From: Clostridiales bacterium
GTDB lineage: Bacteria; Bacillota; Clostridia; Oscillospirales; Oscillospiraceae
NCBI GenBank assembly: GCA_003522945.1
Contig: DPHR01000021.1
Location: 255-17,422, forward strand
Reading direction: 5' to 3'
DNA length: 17,168 nucleotides
Part shown: positions 13,288 through 17,168 of the stretch, piece by piece
Layout: each line of letters begins with the position of its first letter
Numbering within the stretch: the first letter of the stretch is position 1
Made by a program: the position numbers and the translations under genes
The notes under the pieces: model-generated
Told to the model about the DNA's origin: nothing
Database searches by the model: none
What the model saw: the letters and a program-made list of their open reading frames with translations, nothing else

Positions 13288-15311
13288 AAACCGCTCTCTA
13301 TCCGCGTCTCGCGTGGGACGGCCTGCGCAAGAACAAGCGGCTTTTTACCCCGTATCTGCTCACCTGCGTGTGCATGGTGATGATGTTCTATATCCTCTCG
13401 TTCCTCGGCTCGCCGGAGACGTGCGCGCTGCTGCCGCGCGGCTCCAACACCACCGGAAAGATCCTCAATCTCGGCAGCTTTGTGATCTTTGTGTTCTCCG
13501 CGATCTTTCTCTACTATACCAACTCGTTCCTTGTCCGCCGCCGCGAGCGGGAATTCGGCCTCTATAACGTCCTTGGCATGAATAAGCGCAATCTTGCGCG
13601 CATCGTCACGTGGGAGAGCCTCATTACCGCCGCGCTCTCGCTCGTGCTCGGTCTTGCGCTCGGCATCGTCCTCTCAAAGCTCGCGGAGCTTGGACTGGTC
13701 AATATGCTCGGCGGCGATATCAATTACCGCATCCGCATTGACGTTGATTCCCTGACGCGCGCGCTGGGACTGTACGCGATCATCTTCGCGGTCATCTGGC
13801 TCTCCACGGTCGTCCGCGTCGGGCGCAGCAGCGCCGTGGCGCTGCTACGCAGCGAGTCCGTCGGCGAAAAGCCGCCGAAGGCAAACTGGCTGCTCGGCCT
13901 TGCGGGCGTCGTGATCCTCGCCGCGGCGTATTACCTTGCCGTGAGCATCACCAACCCGCTTGACGCGATCGTATGGTTCTTCGTGGCTGTGATCCTCGTC
14001 ATCATCGGCACATATCTTCTGCTTGTCGCAGGCAGCGTGCTGCTCTGCCGCGTGCTGCAGAAGAATAAGAAATACTACTACCGGCCGGAGCATTTCGTGT
14101 CCGTTTCCTCCATGGCGTACCGCATGAAGCGCAACGGCGCGGGCCTTGCGAGCGTGTGCATCATCGCCACAATGATCCTCGTGATGATCTCCTCTTCCTC
14201 GTGCCTTTATTTCGGCGCGGAGGACTCCGCGAATATGCGCTACCCGAGAGATATAAACATCACTCTCGCCGGGGAGACGCCGGAGCAGATCACGGACGGC
14301 AATATCGAGCGCTACCGCCGTGCCATCGCCGATTATACGTCAGAGCGGGGCGTTCCGACGAAGGACGTGCAGAACTACCGCTATATCAATACCAGCGGTC
14401 TTTTCTCCGGCGACACGGTGCAGTGCTGGTATTCGCGGGAGGGCGTCTCGGCCTCATATTCGGAGCTTCGTGACATCTATATCGTTTCTACTGCGGACTA
14501 TGCTGCCCGAACCGGAGAGAATGTTTCGCTTGCGCCGGACGAGGTGCTGCTGCTGACCTACAAATGCTCCTATGAGCGTCCTACGCTGACGCTTGCCATG
14601 GACGACGTCTCCCACACGTGGCGCGTTGCCGATGTGCGAAACGGTTATTTTCTCCCGCCGACGGTCGGTGGATTTATCGCGCAAATGACCCTCATCGTGA
14701 ACGACACGGCCTCCGCCGTTCAGGATTTCCGCACATATAACGGGCATGTGGTTACGATGCAGTATAAATGGGTCTACAATTTCAATACCGACCTCGGCGA
14801 TGAGGAGTGCGTGGCGCTCACACAGGGCGTCATGCGCACCCTCGGCGAGGTGGAGCCGGAGCAGGGCTATATGTACCTCCTAGCTGAGTGCCGTGCGGAG
14901 GGAAGCGCCGATTTCTACGGCAGCAACGGCGCGCTCTTCTTCATCGGCATTATGCTCACGCTTGTATTTATGCTCGCGGCGGTGCTGATCCTCTACTATA
15001 AGCAGATCTCCGAGGGCTACGAGGATCAGAAACGATTTGAGATCATGCAGAAGGTCGGCATGACGAAAAAGGAGATCCGCCGCAGCATCAATTCCCAGCT
15101 GCTGACCGTGTTCTTCCTGCCGCTGCTGCTGGCGGGCGTGCACCTTGCTTTCGCCTTCCCGATGATCCGGCGGCTGCTCGAGCTGTTCTCGCTTTACAAT
15201 GTCGGCCTCTTCGTCACCACGACGCTCGTGAGCTTCGGCGCCTTTGCGCTGCTCTATACGATCGTCTACCGTCTGACGGCGAAGGCGTACTACAACATCG
15301 TGAGCGCATGA
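13284..15311 (+). CDS. bceB: BceB-type FtsX-family ABC permease
   Basis: Membrane subunit of the peptide-antibiotic transporter and likely the true drug sensor for the kinase. The 675 residues show ten hydrophobic helices (about 22-41, 62-82, 111-131, 160-178, 202-220, 226-250, 289-309, 549-571, 604-626, 641-663). One large outside domain of about 240 residues (310-548) lies between helices 7 and 8, the hallmark of BceB. VRRREREFGLYNVLGMNKRN after helix 2 and FEIMQKVGMTKKEIRRSI after helix 8 are the paired FtsX coupling motifs. The outside domain is the variable, drug-specific part, so the target peptide cannot be read. The start overlaps bceA as ATGA; a terminator follows the stop. Confidence 0.95.
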   Translation: MKTALYPRLAWDGLRKNKRLFTPYLLTCVCMVMMFYILSFLGSPETCALLPRGSNTTGKILNLGSFVIFVFSAIFLYYTNSFLVRRREREFGLYNVLGMNKRNLARIVTWESLITAALSLVLGLALGIVLSKLAELGLVNMLGGDINYRIRIDVDSLTRALGLYAIIFAVIWLSTVVRVGRSSAVALLRSESVGEKPPKANWLLGLAGVVILAAAYYLAVSITNPLDAIVWFFVAVILVIIGTYLLLVAGSVLLCRVLQKNKKYYYRPEHFVSVSSMAYRMKRNGAGLASVCIIATMILVMISSSSCLYFGAEDSANMRYPRDINITLAGETPEQITDGNIERYRRAIADYTSERGVPTKDVQNYRYINTSGLFSGDTVQCWYSREGVSASYSELRDIYIVSTADYAARTGENVSLAPDEVLLLTYKCSYERPTLTLAMDDVSHTWRVADVRNGYFLPPTVGGFIAQMTLIVNDTASAVQDFRTYNGHVVTMQYKWVYNFNTDLGDEECVALTQGVMRTLGEVEPEQGYMYLLAECRAEGSADFYGSNGALFFIGIMLTLVFMLAAVLILYYKQISEGYEDQKRFEIMQKVGMTKKEIRRSINSQLLTVFFLPLLLAGVHLAFAFPMIRRLLELFSLYNVGLFVTTTLVSFGAFALLYTIVYRLTAKAYYNIVSA

Positions 15312-15322
15312 TTTTTTCCAAA

Positions 15323-15354
15323 GAAGGCGGGGGCGACTCCGCCTTCTCCTTTTT
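15323..15354 (+). terminator. Terminator after the BceAB-type transporter
   Basis: GAAGGCGG (15323-15330) pairs with CCGCCTTC (15339-15346), followed by TCCTTTTT. It begins 11 bases after the permease stop. Confidence 0.88.
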
Positions 15355-15362
15355 AAACAAAT

Positions 15363-15380
15363 CTTAAAGACCCTTTAATG
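15363..15380. promoter_or_regulatory. Short inverted repeat upstream of the glycosyltransferase gene
   Basis: TTAAAG (15364-15369), three bases, CTTTAA (15373-15378): perfect six-base arms, 59 bases before the ATG. GATATC at 15401-15406 could include a -10. No good -35 is present, so activator or repressor binding is possible. No regulator can be named. Confidence 0.35.
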
Positions 15381-15436
15381 GATTTTGCTCTGCGGTGCGT
15401 GATATCCTTGGCATCACAGGGAAAGGAGAAAGCGCC

Positions 15437-16702
15437 ATGCAAACCGTAAAAATGATAAACTTCATCCTGATGTGCCTGTTTTTCGCCTGCTATATGTATC
15501 AGTTTCTGTACATACCCGTTTCGTGGCTGCCGCGGAAGCGGCGGGCGCGGGAAGCGCCGCTGCACCGCTTTGCGGTCCTCATCGCCGCGCGCAACGAGGA
15601 GACCGTCATCGGCAATCTTCTTGACAGCATCAAGGCGCAGAGCTACCCCGAACGCTTTCTCGAGGTTTTCGTCGTGGCCGACAACTGCCGCGATAAAACG
15701 GCGGAAACGGCGCGCGCCCACGGCGCGGAGGTCTATGAGCGGCACAACGCTTCGCTCCGCGGCAAGGGCTATGCGCTCGACTTCCTCCTGCGCGAAATGG
15801 AGCGCCATGCGCACAACGAGTTTGACGGCTACATCGTCCTCGACGCCGACAACGTGCTCGAGCGCGATTTCGTCTCCCGCATGAACGAGACGTTTTCCGA
15901 GGGCAAGGACATCGTCACCTGCTACCGTGACTCGAAAAACTACGGCGACAACTGGATCTCCGCGGGCTACGGTCTCTGGTTTCTCCGCGAATCGCGCTAT
16001 CTGAACGGCGCGAGATCCCGCATCGGGGCGAGCTGCGGCGTTTCCGGCACGGGCTTTCTCTTTTCGCGCGCCGTGCTCGAAGGGCAGGGCGGCGGCTGGC
16101 CGTTCCACCTGCTGACCGAGGATATTGAGTTTACCATCGAAAACGTGACGGCGGGACGGCGCGTCGGCTACTGCCCGGAGGCCGTGCTCTACGATGAGCA
16201 GCCCGTCCGTTTCAAGCAGTCCTGGGCGCAGCGTCTGCGCTGGTCGCGCGGGTATCTGCAGGTGTTCCGCAAATACGGCGGAAAGCTCCTCTCCGGCATG
16301 TTCCGCGGCAGCTTCTCCTGCTACGATATGGCGATGAGCATCATGCCCGCGGCAGTGCTCACGGGGCTGAGCATCGTGGTAAATCTCGGCGCGGCGGCGG
16401 TCAACGTGTTCCATTACCATGAGTGGGACGTGCTTGCCATATCGGCGCTGCAGACGGTGATGAATCTTTATCTCACGCTTTTCGTCCTCGGCGCGGTCAC
16501 GACCGCGACGGAGTGGCGCAGCATCCACTGCGCGGCGTGGAAGAAGATCGCTTATGTATTCACGTTCCCGGTGTTCATGCTCACGTATGTGCCGATCGTG
16601 GTGCAGTCGCTCTTCGTAACGCCCGAGTGGACGCACATCGACCATACCCGGGCCGTCACGGTGCAGCAGATCTGCGCGCCGGATTACCGCGACGCCGTGT
16701 AA
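15437..16702 (+). CDS. Membrane family 2 glycosyltransferase
   Basis: Probably transfers sugar from a nucleotide-sugar to a growing polysaccharide or lipid at the inner face of the membrane. 421 residues with one N-terminal helix (about 7-31). The GT-A core is FAVLIAARNEE (45-55), DNC (82-84), metal-binding DAD (136-138), SGTGFLFS (203-210), TED (227-229, catalytic Asp229) and QRLRW (265-269). Three C-terminal helices follow. TED plus Q-x-x-R-W is the pattern of processive synthases such as NodC and IcaA, but the product cannot be fixed. The ATG at 15437 is chosen for AAAGGAG (15422-15428), 8 bases away; a frame from 15395 lacks a ribosome site. It stands alone between two terminators. Confidence 0.93.
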   Translation: MQTVKMINFILMCLFFACYMYQFLYIPVSWLPRKRRAREAPLHRFAVLIAARNEETVIGNLLDSIKAQSYPERFLEVFVVADNCRDKTAETARAHGAEVYERHNASLRGKGYALDFLLREMERHAHNEFDGYIVLDADNVLERDFVSRMNETFSEGKDIVTCYRDSKNYGDNWISAGYGLWFLRESRYLNGARSRIGASCGVSGTGFLFSRAVLEGQGGGWPFHLLTEDIEFTIENVTAGRRVGYCPEAVLYDEQPVRFKQSWAQRLRWSRGYLQVFRKYGGKLLSGMFRGSFSCYDMAMSIMPAAVLTGLSIVVNLGAAAVNVFHYHEWDVLAISALQTVMNLYLTLFVLGAVTTATEWRSIHCAAWKKIAYVFTFPVFMLTYVPIVVQSLFVTPEWTHIDHTRAVTVQQICAPDYRDAV

Positions 16703-16739
16703 AATCGCTTTAACGCTTTTTATCCGATATACGAAAATG

Positions 16740-16768
16740 GCATCGTCCGAAAGAATATCGGACGATGC
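16740..16768. terminator. Hairpin after the glycosyltransferase gene
   Basis: GCATCGTCCGA (16740-16750) pairs with TCGGACGATGC (16758-16768) around a seven-base loop, followed by TGTTTCC. TCCGATAT (16722-16729) can instead pair with ATATCGGA (16755-16762), giving a competing hairpin. Confidence 0.75.
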
Positions 16769-16978
16769 TGTTTCCTGTCAGGAGATGAAAGCAGGAATCC
16801 TCTTGCTTATACGCTCTTCGGCGGCTTTACCATGACTCGCACGGACAGCGTTCCCCCGGTTTGCCCGGCGGAACGGCCGCGATCTGCTCGGCTTCCGTGA
16901 CCGGTTCGCCGCCTCGTTTGACGCGCTCGTCCACGGCGCGCGGGACGCAAAAAAAGCGCGAATTATTTTCCGGCGGTG
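16769..16978. other. Non-coding or decayed stretch between terminator and next promoter
   Basis: No open frame with a proper ribosome site was found on either strand. The plus frame starting after the TGA near 16828 has strongly G/C-ending codons (RNGRDLLGFRDRFAASFDAL and onward), as real genes here do, but it has no start and no recognised family. It may be the tail of a decayed gene or chance in G+C-rich DNA. The minus-strand frame across 16778-17125 has no ribosome site and covers the next gene's start. Confidence 0.35.
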
Positions 16979-17007
16979 TGGACAAAAAAGAGCTTTTGCG
17001 CTAAAAT
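16979..17007 (+). promoter_or_regulatory. Promoter of the gene starting at 17030
   Basis: TGGACA (16979-16984), 17 bases, TAAAAT (17002-17007). One mismatch at each box, 23 bases before the ATG. Confidence 0.72.
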
Positions 17008-17029
17008 ACGCTCCGCAGGAGGATGAACT

Positions 17030-17168
17030 ATGAAAACGAAAAAAAGGCTCCGCGCTCTGACGGGAGCCATAACGGATATCGTCCTGGCCGCGGTGATTCT
17101 GCTTGTGTTTGCTTATTTCCACCACGGGAGAATGTATCTTCTGGGACGGGGCTTCGTGGAAGCGCCCG
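17030..17168 (+). CDS. Start of a membrane-anchored protein (3' end outside window)
   Basis: 46 codons are visible. AGGAGG (17017-17022) lies 7 bases before the ATG, and a promoter sits upstream, so the start is well supported. The product begins with a basic MKTKKRLRAL, then one hydrophobic helix (about 17-29, DIVLAAVILLVFAYF), then a HHGRMYLLGRG stretch. This is a signal anchor with the rest probably outside the cell. A similar basic-helix-FxxFHH start occurs in some clostridial phosphodiester glycosidase-family exopolysaccharide proteins. That resemblance is from memory and weak; nearness to a glycosyltransferase is compatible with it. No domain is in view. Confidence 0.75.
   Translation, partial: MKTKKRLRALTGAITDIVLAAVILLVFAYFHHGRMYLLGRGFVEAP

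Noticed and set aside
15353..16645. Antisense frame over the glycosyltransferase
   Set aside because: The plus strand has all catalytic motifs, and the minus product looks like a shadow of the plus frame.
16784..16834. Sixteen-codon frame starting after AGGAG downstream of the terminator
   Set aside because: The AGGAG touches the ATG with no spacing and nothing supports a function for so short a product.
16778..17125. Minus-strand 115-residue frame near the right edge
   Set aside because: Ser/Arg-rich shadow with no ribosome site; it covers the promoter, AGGAGG and start of the well-supported plus-strand gene at 17030.

Overview
The window reads as chromosomal DNA of a G+C-rich anaerobic Firmicute, most likely a gut clostridium of the Oscillospiraceae type. 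This is inferred from the type III glutamine synthetase, lipoprotein-anchored ABC receptors, strong AGGAGG-type ribosome sites, two Firmicute-style transcription-terminating riboswitches and a Bce-type antibiotic-peptide module. The species cannot be fixed from sequence alone.

Layout. (1) 2-1819: the C-terminal 605 codons of type III glutamine synthetase, closed by a strong bidirectional hairpin. (2) 1878-5078: a consensus promoter, a cobalamin riboswitch with an intrinsic terminator, then btuF-btuC-btuD, a complete vitamin B12 importer. (3) 5092-7747: an A+T-richer island. It holds three tightly spaced minus-strand genes (a Cys-rich small protein, a two-helix membrane protein, and a membrane-anchored degenerate zinc-ribbon/helical-repeat protein) opposite a small XRE-family repressor. 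Two 16-bp operator-like repeats lie in the shared promoter region. (4) 7879-10671: a consensus promoter, a lysine riboswitch, and a polar amino-acid ABC importer (receptor, permease, ATPase). (5) 10691-15354: a two-component system (OmpR-type regulator and intramembrane-sensing kinase) followed by its BceAB-type ABC transporter. (6) 15437-16702: a membrane family 2 glycosyltransferase. (7) 17030-end: the start of a membrane-anchored protein cut by the window edge.

The most unusual object is the lysine-riboswitch-controlled substrate-binding protein (8202-9092). Its two lobes are in swapped order. After the lipoprotein signal it starts with what is normally the second half of an amino-acid receptor (lobe 2 and the return segment), crosses a short linker, and ends with what is normally the first half. 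It looks like a natural circular permutant, probably made by tandem duplication and deletion. The permease and ATPase beside it are intact and ordinary. The riboswitch allows a concrete prediction: a permuted receptor dedicated to lysine uptake.

The second item worth attention is the XRE-controlled three-gene island, whose function I do not recognise.
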